Counted from the stretch's first letter, positions 1 to 12,384 are shown. The stretch: DNA of 64,000 nt from Sipunculus nudus (GCA_026874595.1 CM049308.1:34466027-34530026), one strand, 5' to 3'. Notes: generated by a model not told the origin, from the letters alone. Translations and numbers: made by a program.

Positions 1-504
1 TTGAAAATTATTTTCTCTCAAGAAATGATCAAAATTAAACTGGTTCCAATACCAGACCTGCACATGGACTTGCAATATACAACCACAATTCTCTACAAGT
101 TGAAATGCAACACAACTACTCAACTGAAAACTTTGAGTTTACATATCAGTTATTCACATTCATGGAATCCCAGTTACAGATCATTGTGGTTATATATTTA
201 CCCTACATGTGACAAATTGTCTTTTTCTAATGGAATTGCAAGCATGGTAGACCTTGTGAATACAGATTTGCCTATGGTTGTGATTGGCGACACAAATAAA
301 CACACAGGATCCATCAAATAATCGCAAAATTAATATGATAAAAAAATATTTACATTCCCAGCAATTTATGTCGGAATTCACCCGGACAATAATACCATAA
401 TAGATCACATATATTCAAACCGTGATATTCAGGTTAGTGGAACCATTCATACCCCTTGGTCAGATCACAAATATATTCATGCTGCACTGGGATCATTAAA
501 ATAA
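1..504 (+). pseudogene. EEP-type endonuclease 3' fragment (decayed)
   Basis: Frame 1 reads through the fragment with two stops (319-321 and 331-333). It shows the C-terminal landmarks of an exonuclease-endonuclease-phosphatase nuclease: GDTN at 286-297, then TIIDHIY around 394-414, and SDH near 460 shortly before a final TAA at 502-504. These are the metal-binding and catalytic D/N and D-H positions of the family. The ORF ends about a dozen residues after SDH, as does the helicase-endonuclease ORF at 18652-20457. A LINE ORF2 would instead run on into reverse transcriptase. I infer a relic of the same helicase-endonuclease element class, cut by the window edge; a truncated LINE endonuclease remains possible. 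Confidence 0.6.
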
Positions 505-705
505 GGATACTATTGTATGACAGAGGTGTTCATATAGAACTTTGATTATCTGCTGTAGTAGCAATATGTAATTCTAATATGTATAACTAGAATACGGGTT
601 GTCGACAAGCGACTACGTGTATCCGCCAAAATCAGAGTAGGACGGGTGAAGTGAGGCATGGATTGAGTGGCAAGGGGAAATAGAGTTACATGTGTTACAT
701 ATAAG

Positions 706-1480
706 AATGGATCTGTGTAACGTAAACATGATTGTAGGTGGCGCCACCTGTCATTTGAACGAGAAACTATTCAAGATGTATACATGCAAAATTTCAGGTG
801 GAAAAGTCAATCCACTGCAGAGATATGAGTGATTTTAACCCAAGGCAGACAAACAGATGAACGCTGTGCAAAAATTGCTACAGGTCTGGTGGCGCCATCA
901 TTTTTGTGTACATTATAAAGCTATCCAAGGGCTACATTGGTGTAAATTTTTTTTCTGATTGGTCAAACGGTTCCAGAGATATAAGCCATAATGTCTGCAG
1001 CATGAACGTGAACGTAGGTGGCGCCACCTGTCATAAAATCATAAAAGCTATGCGGGATGTATACGCATACCGAATTTCAGGTAATTTGGCCAAACGACTG
1101 CAGAGATATGAGTGATTTTAACCCAAGGCAGACAAACAGATGGACACTGTACAAAAATGGCTGCAGGTGGCGCCACTATTTTTGTGTATGTTATAAGGCA
1201 ATCCAAGGGCTACATTTGTGTAAAAAAAATCCTGATTGGTCGAACGAGTCCGGAGATATAAGCATGGGTGTCTACAGCATGAACGTGAATGTAGGTGGCG
1301 CCACCTGTCAAAAATCAAGAAAGCTATGCGGGATATATACGCATGCCAAATTTCAGGTAATTTGGTCAAACCACTGCAGAGATATGAGTGATTTATCCCA
1401 AGGCAGACAAACAGATGGACGCTGTGCAAACATGGTTGCAGGTGGCGCCACCTTTTTGTGTATGTTATTAAGGTAGCAGG
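706..1480. repeat. 280-bp tandem repeat with GGTGGCGCCACC palindrome
   Basis: About 2.7 units. The palindrome-centred anchor GGTGGCGCCACC falls at 737, 1017 and 1294, giving periods of 280 and 277 bp. Each unit also carries a 'gagatatgagtgattt' block, a 'caaggcagacaaacagatg' block and a second GGTGGCGCCA. ORFs across it are by-products of the repeat. Related repeats with the same palindrome occur at 14160-15230, 50750-52713 and as a single copy near 59735-59965. Confidence 0.85.
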
Positions 1481-1868
1481 ACTGGTCAAATCATAAAAAT
1501 TGGTGTTTTTTCAATAAAAGGTATACGTAATATTGAATACTTGGCGGATCTAATGCAGCTGAGCCCATTTTGGGTCGCCGGTTACATTTTGTGGAAAAGG
1601 GTTATTTCTATTCAGTAAACACCAAGATGTATTGACAGGGTGTTTGTAAACTAACTCCAGCCCTGCCACAGGCCTGTCAATCACTCTGCCCCCAGCCCTC
1701 ACCTGGGACATTCAGCCAATCGCGAGATGCAAGTGTTTAATTAATGCATGGGCCAAGTACCTCCGTGCACGAGGAAGTAATAAAATGAACCACACATGCT
1801 GTGGCGAAAGCAGAAACAATTTTTTTCTGTGGACAACTGATTTTCCAAAGTCGCAGAGGAACAGACAG
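1481..1868. other. No recognised feature
   Basis: No coding or RNA gene recognised. There is a short GC-richer stretch around 1650-1720, but no splice-consistent ORF. Confidence 0.5.
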
Positions 1869-2790
1869 ACAGATGGAAAAACACCATGGGGAGGCTATGT
1901 ACTCATGTCATAAAGAATGGAAAAACGGAATGAAGTAAGTTGCAGCTGTGACACTATTTATAGTTATGTGATCAGTATCCTGACACACCATCACGGTTTA
2001 CAACAATATATTGAGCTTAAAATGCAGGATATTCTCAACGTGTGACCAGGAAAAGCATGACAAGGGGCCAAAATAAAAAACACAGAAAATGAAATCTCAA
2101 CAAGAATAAGGTCATTTAATCTAGTTTCAGATGCTGCAATCAAAGTTGTGACACTATTTATAGTTATGTAAATATATGGAACAAAATTTTATATATACTG
2201 AACTGCAGCTTCTTTTAGTGGCTTTTTTATTCAAAATGGAAATAAGTTTTCAGATATTTGAGAATAAAAATGTATCCCACTCCCACCAACCGCAACTGCA
2301 AACAGTGTGAGATCCGTCCCTGGTATGATAGTTGGGATAGTGTTTCCTGGCAAAACCATCACGGTATAGAAAATCTATTGAGCTTTAATGTAAATGTATG
2401 ATAAACTAGTAATGAAAAGTGGGACCAGGAAGAGCCTGATAAGGGGCCACAATAAAGAGCACAGAAAATGAAAATAAAGTTCGAGATAAGTGACCATTTA
2501 TATTTGATCCGCCCCCCCCCCCCTAATTATTACCAACTGCAAATTACGGGATCTGTCCCCGATTTGACATCTGCAACTGAAAAATCGGGCATTACTCCCT
2601 GATTTGACACCGACAACTGCAAAATAGGGCATTCTTCCCTGATGTGATAGTTGGGGTAATGTTACAAAAAAATGCGTTCACGTGTTAATGGGATATTCTC
2701 AAAATGTGCTCGAACACAGAATAAAAATCATAGGTGGGATGACTTGCATTGTGCCGGAAGTTGTAATGACAGACGGATAGAATGCCAGAA
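1869..2790. repeat. Tandem segmental duplication, copy 1
   Basis: This block recurs at about 3160-4050 with long shared runs, for example the stretch starting 'caagaataaggtcattt' at ~2100 and ~3330, and the 'gatagttgggatagtgttt' stretch. It contains a C-run near 2511-2522 and a ~45-bp minisatellite-like motif (tttgacatctgcaactg and variants). The two copies are offset by about 1.2-1.3 kb. No conserved reading frame is kept. Confidence 0.75.
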
Positions 2791-3046
2791 TATATAGCTT
2801 AATGAATATTTTTTTCAAGAAAATAAAATATTATTCTTTTTCTCAATATATGTGAGAGCCTAAAAATGGCTTGGCGTATTTTTGGAGATATTTTTTATCA
2901 TAATTGATATTTTTATCAATAAGAGCGGCATTAGAAACTGCCAACTCGGCAAAGTTGGCAGACATGATCGATATGAATGTTTGAGTTGAATCATGTAGTG
3001 AATTGTCCTATGAGCTAGGAAAATATCAGTCGACACGTGTTCTTAA

Positions 3047-3112
3047 ATGGGTCTGTTGGTAGAGAGGTTGTCTTCACAAACGGGCTACCCCAGTTCGAAC
3101 CTGGAAAGGAGA
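3047..3112 (+). repeat. tRNA-like / SINE-head-like sequence
   Basis: The sequence has an A-box-like ctgttggtagagaggt (3053-3068) and a B-box-like agttcgaacctgg (3092-3104). The T-arm can fold as CCAG-TTCGAAC-CTGG. The anticodon arm does not give a canonical 5-bp stem with a 7-nt loop, so I do not call a functional tRNA. A tRNA-derived SINE head or tRNA pseudogene fits best. A T-run follows directly at 3114-3121, which could act as a Pol III terminator. A second such sequence lies at 45326-45400. Confidence 0.5.
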
Positions 3113-3159
3113 ATTTTTTTTTAATTTCTTCCCAAATTCGTTTATTTTATTGGATAAAA

Positions 3160-4050
3160 ACAGTTTTACCGTTTATGAAGAACAGCATGGGAAGGCCATG
3201 TAGACTCATCTTATAAAGAATGGAAAGACGGAATGAAATAAGCTGCAATCTTTCGCAATAGATCTTCATATTTGATATCCAACATTTGTAACCAATGTCA
3301 ATATGGAAATGGCAGAATATGACAATCTCAACAAGAATAAGGTCATTTAATCTAGTTTCAGATGCTGCAATCAAAGTTGTGACACTATTTATAGTTATGG
3401 AGATATATGGCACAAATATTTCAAAGAATATGAACTGCAGCTCCTTCTGGTGGCTATGTCCCACCAAGGAAATAAGTTTCCAGATATTTGAGAATTTATA
3501 TTGATAACCCGGCCCCCCCCCCCCCCCCGCAACTGCAAAATCGGGGATCCGTCTCTGGTATGATAGTTGGGATAGTGTTTCCTGGCAACACAATCACGGT
3601 TTAGAACAATCTGTTGAGCTTTAAATGCAGGATATAATGAAAAGTGTAACCAAGAAAAGCATGATAAGCGGCCACAATAAAGAGCACAGAAAATGAAAAC
3701 AAGTTCGAGATAAGTGTCCATTTATATTTGATGCCCCCCCCCCCCCCCCCCCCCCCCCCCCATTATTACCGGTTAATAGGGTATCCGTCCCCGATTTGAC
3801 ATCTGCAACTAAAAAATCGGGCATCACTCCCTGATTTTACACCCACTACTGCAAAATAAGGGATCCTTCCCTGATATGACACGCCGAATGAAAAATCAAG
3901 GATTCGTCCTTGTCAAGATAGTTGGGGTAATGGCATTACGGAAAAATCTATTCACGTCCTAATGCACGGATATTGTCAAAGTGTGCCCGTGTAAAGAATG
4001 TCAAGAATACAGAATAAAAATCACAGGTGGGTGGACTTGCATTGGGCATG
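3160..4050. repeat. Tandem segmental duplication, copy 2
   Basis: Second copy of the block at 1869-2790. It holds longer homopolymer C-runs (about 3513-3528 and 3736-3762), which are likely length-variable and prone to assembly error. Glycine-rich ORFs on the minus strand come from these C-runs and are not genes. Confidence 0.75.
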
Positions 4051-4262
4051 TTTCTTCTTCTATCAAATGGTGGTTTGTGAGGTGCCTCCTGAATTCATGA
4101 ATATTCATGAAGAATTAGAACCCCATCCGTAAAACAGAACATAAAACCACCAGGAAATGAGGGATTTATCATTATGGAGCAATTCAGAGTGGCTGTATCA
4201 CACCCTGAATCCATAGAATTGAGACTAAAGAACAAGTTTTAAATGAAAGCTGAAATGACGAA

Positions 4263-4352
4263 CAGCTGTTATATAAACGGAATTTTGGCTGGGGAAGCTC
4301 GTTGGAAGTCTACAGCTTGGACTTGAGAAGGAGCCTATACAACTTTGAGCGA
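4263..4352 (+). promoter_or_regulatory. TATA promoter and 5' UTR exon of the OB-fold gene
   Basis: TATATAAA at 4270-4277, with an E-box CAGCTG just upstream (4263-4268). A likely start site lies near 4300. A non-coding first exon would end at 4352, directly before a consensus donor GTAAGT (4353-4358). The next acceptor, TTTCAG at 4871-4876, opens the first coding exon two bases before its ATG. The transcription start is inferred from the TATA spacing. Confidence 0.65.
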
Positions 4353-4878
4353 GTAAGTAGGAGAATATTCTTTCAGGTACATGTTAATGCTGTAAATATG
4401 AAGTGAATTATAACTAATGTAGATTTTTGAAAACCGGGTAATGTACTGCAAAGCTCTAAATATTAAGGTTTTAATAGTGAAATATTGGAAATGATTTCGG
4501 TGTATTTTAAGATGTAAAAGACCCTAGTAATAATGTAAGTATATGAGAGCAAGAGTAACTAATGGGAATCTACTATATTTGCAACTGGTGTAATAAAATT
4601 CTTAATTTTAAACTTTGTTTCATCTTGCTTTACAAAGTCAATAGTTTTCCAGAAAGAAAAATTCCAAAATTGGTCCCTCATTTTGTATTTATTTGTATTG
4701 CCAGACCTGTAAATCTGATCATTCTCCATTGGTTTACTGATGTTGTTTATTATTAGAAAACTGTGTTAATGTCTTATGAATTCAGTAATGGAAGCTTGGG
4801 GAATGTACTTATGTAGGGAATATTGTTTTGTGCTCTTTGGGGGCAAATGGTGTAATATTTGTCTAATGCATTTCAGAA

Positions 4879-7611
4879 ATGGCTACGAGCGTTACACTGG
4901 TGCGCAAGGGTCCATGGTCCAGTTACGTGAACATGAATGAAGAATCAAAAGAAAGGCTAAAGTGTGTCGGGATTGAAAACCCGGGAGGCCCAGTGATGGT
5001 CTGGGTATACGACCGTGAGTGGGATGACGTTATGGTTGAGGGGGAAACCATCAAGATCCTGAACTTCATCCGGAAGGCAAACGGCACAATCGTTTGCACC
5101 AGGCAATCGCAAGTATTTAAGTAAGTGGTTTTTTAATATCTGTATGTTCCAACAGTCAGCAAAATCAAGTGTGGAAATACGTTTTTGGGGTGGGTTGGGA
5201 GGAGGGAGATGGAATTACCTTTGGGGAGTGGGTGGGTTATGGGCGGGAGATAGTTTGCTCTTCTTGGTTAAATTCGTTACACTCACAAACATGAATTCTC
5301 AAGATCGCGCCTATTTTTAGTAGACATTCTATAGTTCACGTAGGTAAGGTTTTATAGTTAAGAGATGTGCATCGAAAATTGTCTAAATAATTCGAATGCA
5401 GAGACCCCTAGCGTATATTTTCCGTAACTTAAAAATCGCTCTTGAGTTATTGGTGCAAGGCATAAGATGTCCTCGAAGGATTTCTGCTAACCTGTGGACT
5501 GTAGATTGCTAATAATACGCAAGAACCAGAGAGCAATCTAAATCGGGGACACCAGAGACTGACATAAAGGACAAAGCGAAATATCTGACATAAAATATGG
5601 CCAACAAAAGTTGTGGGTAAAACCCAGGGCAAGAAATGGACTGTTTCACTAGTGATAAATATTGAGGAAGTTATGACGAATATAATTTTGTTTTTCGGTG
5701 ATATTGTAGAACTGCCCGTGTGGTACCCGACAGGAAGGACTTGTTGGGAGCGGAGGCACTGTTAAACCCCACCCCCGTACCTATTGATTCGGTCAATCAT
5801 GGGCAAGAAGTGACGGTGGAGGGCACCATTGAATGTGTAAGGAAATGTCTTATTAAAGTAGAGTATATGAGTAAGGAAATGTTTTATTAAAAGTACATGG
5901 CAAGAAGTCACTGTGAAGGGCAGAATTGACTGTGTAAGAAATGTGTAAAGTATGTGCTCTATCGATTGTCAGTACCTGATTTCTACGTTAAAACTGTCCT
6001 AGAAATGTAATCTGTGCTCAATGAAAGCTAGTCAAGCAATATGATTTTTTAAACATTGGGATGAGTCGTGTTAATGTAGGCGCAGATTAGTATTAACTTT
6101 GAGATGGCTTGTCGCTTGTATCCTCTCTCGCTTGAAAGATGGGACATTTGATTTCAGTTTTTAATATGAAAAATGATTTATGATGTGCCATTGAAAGGTT
6201 CAAATATATTTCATGTTTTGCAGATTGAAAGGGCCAGAGAAGTGTCGTTGCAAGTGGGAACGGCAAAACTGCAGCGGCTGTCGTTAAAGGACGATTCGGG
6301 GATAATTGATGTGACCCTTTGGAGGCAGGCCACGGAAGCAGGGGAGCTCCTCGCCAGTGGTCAGACGATTAAACTAGTGGATGTTGGAGCTAGGTTTTCC
6401 AAGTACCACAATGCAGTCACATTAAATGTAAACTATGAAGATCAGATTATTGTGAGTAATACATTGTCTACAGGATAAAGACGGGAATTATTAACCTGGG
6501 TATATATTTAAACTAATATTTCGTCTATATTGTGGAACCTGGGTATATATTTAAACTAATATTTCGTCTATATTGTGGTGAGATAATGGGATGGGTATAT
6601 TACATTTTTAGTTATTCATGCAATTATTTTAGTTTATATCTCTCATTGTTCTCTTTCCTTTTAGGGATTATTTTTTTGCGATTGATAAGATTTTGCGATT
6701 GATAAGATTTTATAGTACAAACGAGAAACTTGTACACTTTGTTTATACTGTAAAGTAGAACCTGTAAAGTAGAACAGCAGGATTGCTAATTGAATGACGA
6801 GATACTTTTATTTACAAATAAAGGATTAAATAAAAGATTAGCATACATATTTGGGAGTTGAAAAGAAGGGATAGTAGTAAAGGGATTAGTGTCTTGGTGA
6901 TAAACTTATCACGGACATTACTGTAGAATGAAATATTATAAATTACCTACTACTTTTATAATAAGTAGTAGTACCTGAATGTGATTAACCAATATTTGAC
7001 AGGGACGGACATTTATTTTTTTTAAATTGTCCAACCCAGCAGAAATGAGAGAAATCCTACTGGTCCGGAAAAGTTCGGGGACGGGCAAGCCCAATAATAT
7101 GGTTTTAAAAGCCTTGTTAGCTTGCGGGGAAGGGGTGGGGGTTGAGGTGGCAGTTAGGGATAGCTGGACCCCTTAAATGGAAATATATATTATATTTATA
7201 TATATGTATTCGCATTTTAGTGTTTTGTAGCTTTTTCGTCCCTTTCTTGCGTTTCTAGGCCTCTGTTGATTTTGCTTAGAAAATGGTTCTTTATATTACG
7301 CTTAGAAATGGTTCTTTATATTGCAGCCTGTGGAAGGTACATCGCAACAAGTAATAACAGGAACAGTCGAAGGAGTTGTCTGTAGGAAAGGCCAGCTGAA
7401 GATCTGTATGGACACAGGGAAGGGTGTCCAAACGCTCAAGGTTCACGCCGGAGTAATTCGGAGGGACCTGATGGTGGGCGAAGATGAGGCTGACCCTGAG
7501 AAAGCCTTGCTGCAGAAAATTCCTTTTAGCTGCAATGCAGTAATCAGAAACCAGGACGTCATATCTTTCGAGATTCAGAAGACATTCAAAAAGACGATTA
7601 AAAGTCTATAA
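4879..7611 (+). CDS. RPA-like OB-fold protein, spliced, complete
   Basis: Four coding exons join in frame: 4877-5120 (ATG 4879, donor GTAAGT), 5710-5836 (donor GTAAGG), 6224-6451 (donor GTGAGT), and 7327-7611 (stop TAA). The spliced CDS is 882 nt, 293 residues. All acceptors end in AG after pyrimidine tracts and all junction phases agree. The middle region (VTVEGTIE across the exon 3/4 boundary, then KDDSGIIDVTLW) matches the beta-strand signature of RPA70-type OB folds (D-S-G...vTLW), which bind single-stranded DNA; the N- and C-terminal thirds look like further beta-rich OB-like segments. No signal peptide or membrane segment is seen. It is paralogous to the gene at 25603-26760, sharing the intron position right after VT(V/I)EGTI(E/Q)x in phase 0. 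The gene structure is secure; the ssDNA-binding role is inferred. Confidence 0.82.
6432..7165 (+). repeat. Segment A, duplicated inverted at 45375-46015
   Basis: The end of coding exon 4 and most of the following intron have an inverted counterpart on the right side of the window. Shared runs include 'gaagatcagat.att.tgag', 'cattgtctacaggata' and 'ctggtccggaaaagttc'. Homology fades near 7165, before coding exon 5 (7327), so the last exon is not represented in the inverted copy. Confidence 0.8.
6493..6578 (+). repeat. 43-bp intronic tandem duplication
   Basis: Two adjacent identical 43-bp units, 6493-6535 and 6536-6578, inside the fourth intron. The inverted copy at 45375-46015 has only one unit, so this duplication probably arose after the segmental duplication. 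Confidence 0.85.
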
Positions 7612-7637
7612 ATAGACTTTTTAAATCCATTTCTTAC

Positions 7638-7661
7638 AATAAATCTATTACTTTCAATAAA
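7638..7661 (+). terminator. Polyadenylation signals
   Basis: Two AATAAA hexamers (7638-7643 and 7656-7661), 27 and 45 bp after the stop codon of the OB-fold gene, followed by a T/G-rich stretch. Confidence 0.75.
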
Positions 7662-7679
7662 ATGGTTTTGGACAATGTT

Positions 7680-9420
7680 TTTCTTGTCGGGTGTATGGCG
7701 GGCAGTTGGTATCTGTGCATAGAGTACGGTTAACATTAAGTAATTTTATATGGTTGTGAATGTTAGTTGGTGATCGTGTGTACGAAGTGATCGGGGGCTC
7801 AGTATTTGTAAGATTCATTAATTCCGGAAGGACTATATACCCAGAGGTCCCTTTTTCTGACAGGTGGGAGGTTGTCTATGGCATGTCCATTTAGTTTCCA
7901 AATTGTAACGACCATTAGTAGTGGTATGCATTGTTTTGTGAGATTACAAAAGTAATTTAGCAGAAGTTGTTCAACATGGGTATTAAAGCGATTTATGACC
8001 CTTACACGCTGAAACTGTGGTGGTTCTCAAGAAAACTCAAAACCTCCCGTAATATATAAGCACCCGTGATCCTTCCACATTGTTTTAGACTAGACAGAAC
8101 CGTATAAATCCCTCCTATCACGTTTATGGATATCAGAACTCTTTGAGACTCCCAGCAAAAGGCCTTTCTATTATACCCTGCAACGACAGCATTACATAAA
8201 TCGGCCGTGATAAAGCCCTTCGTGCTTTTCAAGCAATTTAGTGCTTATTTAAAGGGAGTAACTTTATTCGTATGTGACTTTTATAGGCCCTCTGTGCCAC
8301 AATAACGCTTATCCAGTTTCAATAGATGGTGTAACACGAAGAGGCAGCACTTTAGTATGACCTATACTTTTTGGCCGTGTGCGGCCTTAAAAGTAATCAC
8401 CTTGCCCCCTTCCAACCAAAATATCTGGTTAAAAGATGGTCAGGTGTCTCAATATCCTAAATTGGTCTTAATGGTACAGTAACATCTGGTACAGTCGAAT
8501 CACGGCAGGCAGGCCGTATGCCTGGTACTCCTGTGTCCCCATAAAATACCTTCCCACGGAATCCTATTCGCAATACCTCTGAATGGAGGACGCCCACCTA
8601 TCCATTCCAAAGCACGGGCTTTATACGATGTAGTAAAAATGTTTAGTAGGGCTGACTTATACGTCGCGTATATTCTGCTTTACTGACGCCTCCTCCCGTT
8701 ATACCTGATTGGTTCGTGTCTTCTCTCTCCGCCTATTCATAAACGGCCATCTGCCTTTTCCCAAATTTTAAGTTTAGCGAAGTCTCATAGTCGTGCACCC
8801 ATGAACTTGGCAAATGGATAATGAAGCACAACAGACTGACCTACTTGCACAACCTTAATCACACTTATGTTGGATAAGTTATGGGAAAGGCACCGGGAAC
8901 AAAACGAGCTAGGCACCGGGAACAAAACGAGCTAATGTATGTTGATCGTAAAACGTTCCAAAGAATGTAAATTTGATATTTTGGATAAACTGATTTTGAT
9001 GGGTAAACGAGCTTTAAGAATATTTTAAAGGTTCCGAGGAAAGTTTATATTTCGGATAAACTACATCGGATTTTGATGGATAAATCATGTCTATACCTCC
9101 AAAAGGAATCCACGTGAGAACAGAACAAATACTGCAAAATCCATTGTGATGTTTCATTCATCTGGAGGGGTCGGGTGGCAGGATTCCGAGATTATTAACA
9201 TTTAGTCAACATGATTTAAGCTGACCTGTTAGAGATAGGGGCAATAATGGGTAAAAAAATATTGGGGAAGGGGCAATAGAGATGGGGCAATAATGGGTAC
9301 AATGTGTATAAGGTAATAAGGGGCATAAGTAATTTTTGAAGTAATATAAGGGAAGTTTTCTGATATTGGTCTAACTAAATGCTCATTGGCACAAGGGCTT
9401 TTGAAAAGAAAACACGGTGA
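7680..9420. other. Intergenic, no gene recognised
   Basis: No splice-consistent coding region. The only structure noted is a perfect 23-bp direct tandem repeat (8888-8910 and 8911-8933) and GGGGCAATA-type short repeats near 9230-9300. Confidence 0.5.
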
Positions 9421-9789
9421 TGAATATACAAATTTTATTCAACAGTGATATGGTGATTTACATGAAAATAATGTCAAGAAATGTAGTGGTTGAAAATTAA
9501 CTGTAAATACCACAGTTTATAACTGCCATGTTATACCATTTAAATCACAAGTAGTAAAGAGTGACAACTAGTGGTTCTGGTAACTGGTTCAAAGAATGTC
9601 ATTTTGTGATACCCGATAGGGGATTGTCCATTTCTTTCATGTGTGGATCAATATAAGGTAGTAGGGATCAGTCGAAGAAAGTTATTCGTTTTCCTTGGAA
9701 ATTATAAACAGAAAGTTCTTATGGGAGCTTGATTGGTTGTTCTCCTTCAGAGCTGTTTGATACATATTTATCTACTGCTCAATATGGAA

Positions 9790-9867
9790 TCACAGTTGTG
9801 GCTTCCGCAACACTTGTGTCTTGACGGCATAAGAGTAACGGGGGCGGTAGCAAAACTGCAATGGAAC
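9790..9867 (-). CDS. Putative terminal exon, copy 1 (25 codons plus stop)
   Basis: On the minus strand a poly-pyrimidine tract and CAG precede an open segment starting at 9867 that encodes 25 residues, beginning VPLQFCYRPRYSYAVKTQ, and ends in TGA at 9790-9792. The duplicate at 12307-12384 has the same length and stop with only two residue changes, so the reading is conserved while the flanks drift. In phase 0 it joins the exon ending at 10231 (donor GTTAGT). No family recognised. Confidence 0.4.
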   Translation of the reverse strand, partial: VPLQFCYRPRYSYAVKTQVLRKPQL

Positions 9868-10230
9868 CTGAAAAAAAAGTATTAGACATTAAGAATCTGT
9901 TTAAAAAGTATTTTAGTCTATATAACGTAATATATAGTCTATGCAACTATGTTATTTTAAAGCTTATATTGTATTTCATTTATGTAGAATAATTGTTTTT
10001 CCGTATTTATTGATATCGCATGCAGAAGAAAGAAATCCAAGCAGTTAGAAATGCCAATTGGTCTTATTTTGATAAGATGGTACCATACCATTTTATTCGG
10101 TTTGTTTTCCACAAATATTAGGATTACTTGCGTAGGTAAAATGCTTTTTCTATAAAGGTTCAAGGTATAGTTTTCAAATTGTAAAATTCCTGTGTATACA
10201 ATGTTTGTGAAATGTACACTAAATACTAAC

Positions 10231-10444
10231 CCATTTTGAGACCAGCTGTTGCAAGACTCCGCTGTCCACTGGAAGAAGCTTGCATCTGTTTTGTACAAGA
10301 TTACGGTTAGGTGATCTGTCATGGTTTGCCTCCTGCAGTATCACATTCACTTTGTTTCTGAACGATGTTTTCAGCTGCTGCCATCACAATTGACGCATTC
10401 ACGGCGAGCCTCTCTCCCGTCGCCGTTCTTATGCTTTGGTCAGC
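10231..10444 (-). pseudogene. Repeated internal exon-like unit, copy A
   Basis: Acceptor ATTCAG precedes 10444 and donor GTTAGT follows 10231 on the minus strand. No single frame spans it. The 5' half is open in one frame (contains ASIVMAAAENIVQKQ) and the 3' half in the next (contains VLQQLVSKW just before the donor), which suggests an indel or a second acceptor inside. Copies at about 10870-11005, 11450-11660 and 13310-13515 show the same peptides with more damage. I recognise no family; it may be a decaying exon array of an unknown gene. Confidence 0.35.
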
Positions 10445-12306
10445 CTGAATGTTATACAAATAATTTTTATATTTTATTTTATTAAGCACCGTATGCAACA
10501 TTATTTTGTAAATATGATCATAGTATTATATTACAACATAATATTAGGTTTTCGACAGCAAATGTGACATTTATATGGTGTTAGAAAATTTGACAAAAAA
10601 AATCCCAAGAGGAATGTGGATCCAATTTATTCAGATAGGACTAAAGTATACTATCTTATTATATTTTCCCCGTATATTAGTATTACATGCCTAAGTAAAA
10701 CTTTGTATCTATTAATGTTCAAGGTACGTTTTACAAATTGTAAAATTCCTGTGTGTGTTCAATGTTTGTGAAATGTACACTAATTACTAAACGATTTTGG
10801 GACTAACTGTTGCAAGTCTCAGTTGGCCACTGGGTGAAGCTTGCATCTGTTTGGTTCCAGGTTATGGCTCGGTAATCTGGGATGCTTCGTTTCCTGCAGT
10901 ATCAGATTCACTTTGTTTCTGAATGTTTTCAGCGGCCGCCACGACAATTGACACCTTCACGGCGGCTCTCTCCCCTGGCTGTTCCTATGCATTGCTGAAT
11001 CTGAAATGAATACAAATATTTCAAATATTCTTAGTGTACCCAAATACTGTTAACATTGTATTATGTTGGTATTATAATGTTAATATTCACATTTTATTAT
11101 GCTGGTATTATGCTCTATATTATTCTGTTTATATGTAATATATCTATGTTATAGCTTATTTTCATTTTATTAAGCAGGTTATGCACCATTTATTTTTTTA
11201 ATTAATAATCACATTTTTAGAGCATGATGTTAGGTTTTAGAAAATCTAAAAAAAATCCAAGAGGAATGTGGACCTATTTATTCAGATACGATTATCATAT
11301 ACTATTTTTATTATGTTTTCCGATATATTAGTATTGCATATGTAACTAAATCCTTTTTTTTATTAATATTCAAGGTACATTTAACAATTTGTAAAATTCC
11401 TTTGTGTATACAATGTTCATGAAAAGTACACTAAATACTAACCCGTTTTGTGACAAGCTGTTGCAAGACTCCGTTGTCCACTGGAAGAAGCTTTCATCTG
11501 TTTGGTTCCAGGTTATGGCTAGTTGATCTGGGTTGCTTCGTTTCCTGTAGTATCAGATTCTCTTCGTTTCCGAACGATGTTTTCAGCGGGTGCCACTACA
11601 ATTGACACCTTCATGGCAGCTCTCTCTCCCCTGGCTGTGCTCATGCATTGGTGATCCTGAACTAATACAAATATTTCAAATATTTGTCAAGTTTAGATTT
11701 TCAGTGTGCCCAAGAACTGTTGACATAAGAATAATCGAACGAATTGTAAAGTAAGATTTAGCTTATGATGTTTCATTTTATAGTTGTGTCGGAGATTAAT
11801 TCAGGGAGATTATTTGAAAAGAGCAGCTGAAAGATGAAATGCATATTGTAATGATTGCTATTTAAGAGTAACCACAGGGTAATATTAATTATATTGTACA
11901 TATGGAATACTAGTATTGTTCATATTGTAGGATAATTTTTTGTGTGTAGATAGGTTCTGGGTTTTTTTAATTTACTGTTAAGCTATGAAAATTACCACAA
12001 TAGTTGGTAAATGCTGCAGTTGATAACTGCTATGGTTATACCATTTAAATTACCAGTAGTAACAAGTTTGTGAGTAGTACTGACACAACCAGTTGTGGTA
12101 ACTGGTTAAAAGAATGTCATTTTGTGATACCTGATACGAATTGTCCATTTCTTTCTTGTGTGGATCAATATAAGGTAGAGGGGATCAGTCGAAGAAAGTG
12201 ATTCGTTTTTCTGCGAAATTATGAACAGAACGTTTATGTGGAAGCTTGAACGTTTGTTGTCGTTCCGAGCCGTTTGATACATATTTATCTAGTGCTCAAT
12301 ATGGAA

Positions 12307-12384
12307 TCACAGTTGTGGCTCCCGCAACACTTGTGTCTTGACGGCATAAGAGTAACAGGGGCGGTAACAAAACTGCAAAGGAAC
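12307..12384 (-). CDS. Putative terminal exon, copy 2
   Basis: Duplicate of 9790-9867: same acceptor context, 25 codons, same TGA. The residues differ at only two positions (R to C and K to E), although the surrounding intron-like DNA has diverged more. Confidence 0.35.
   Translation of the reverse strand, partial: VPLQFCYRPCYSYAVKTQVLREPQL

Noticed and set aside
906-1489. Overlapping ORFs on both strands across the 280-bp repeat
   Set aside because: The peptides repeat with the DNA period, show no family resemblance and occur on both strands.
3047-3112. Functional tRNA gene
   Set aside because: The anticodon arm does not fold canonically and no clean acceptor stem is present.
3395-3827. 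Glycine-rich minus-strand ORFs
   Set aside because: The GGGGGG stretches are C-homopolymers read on the other strand.
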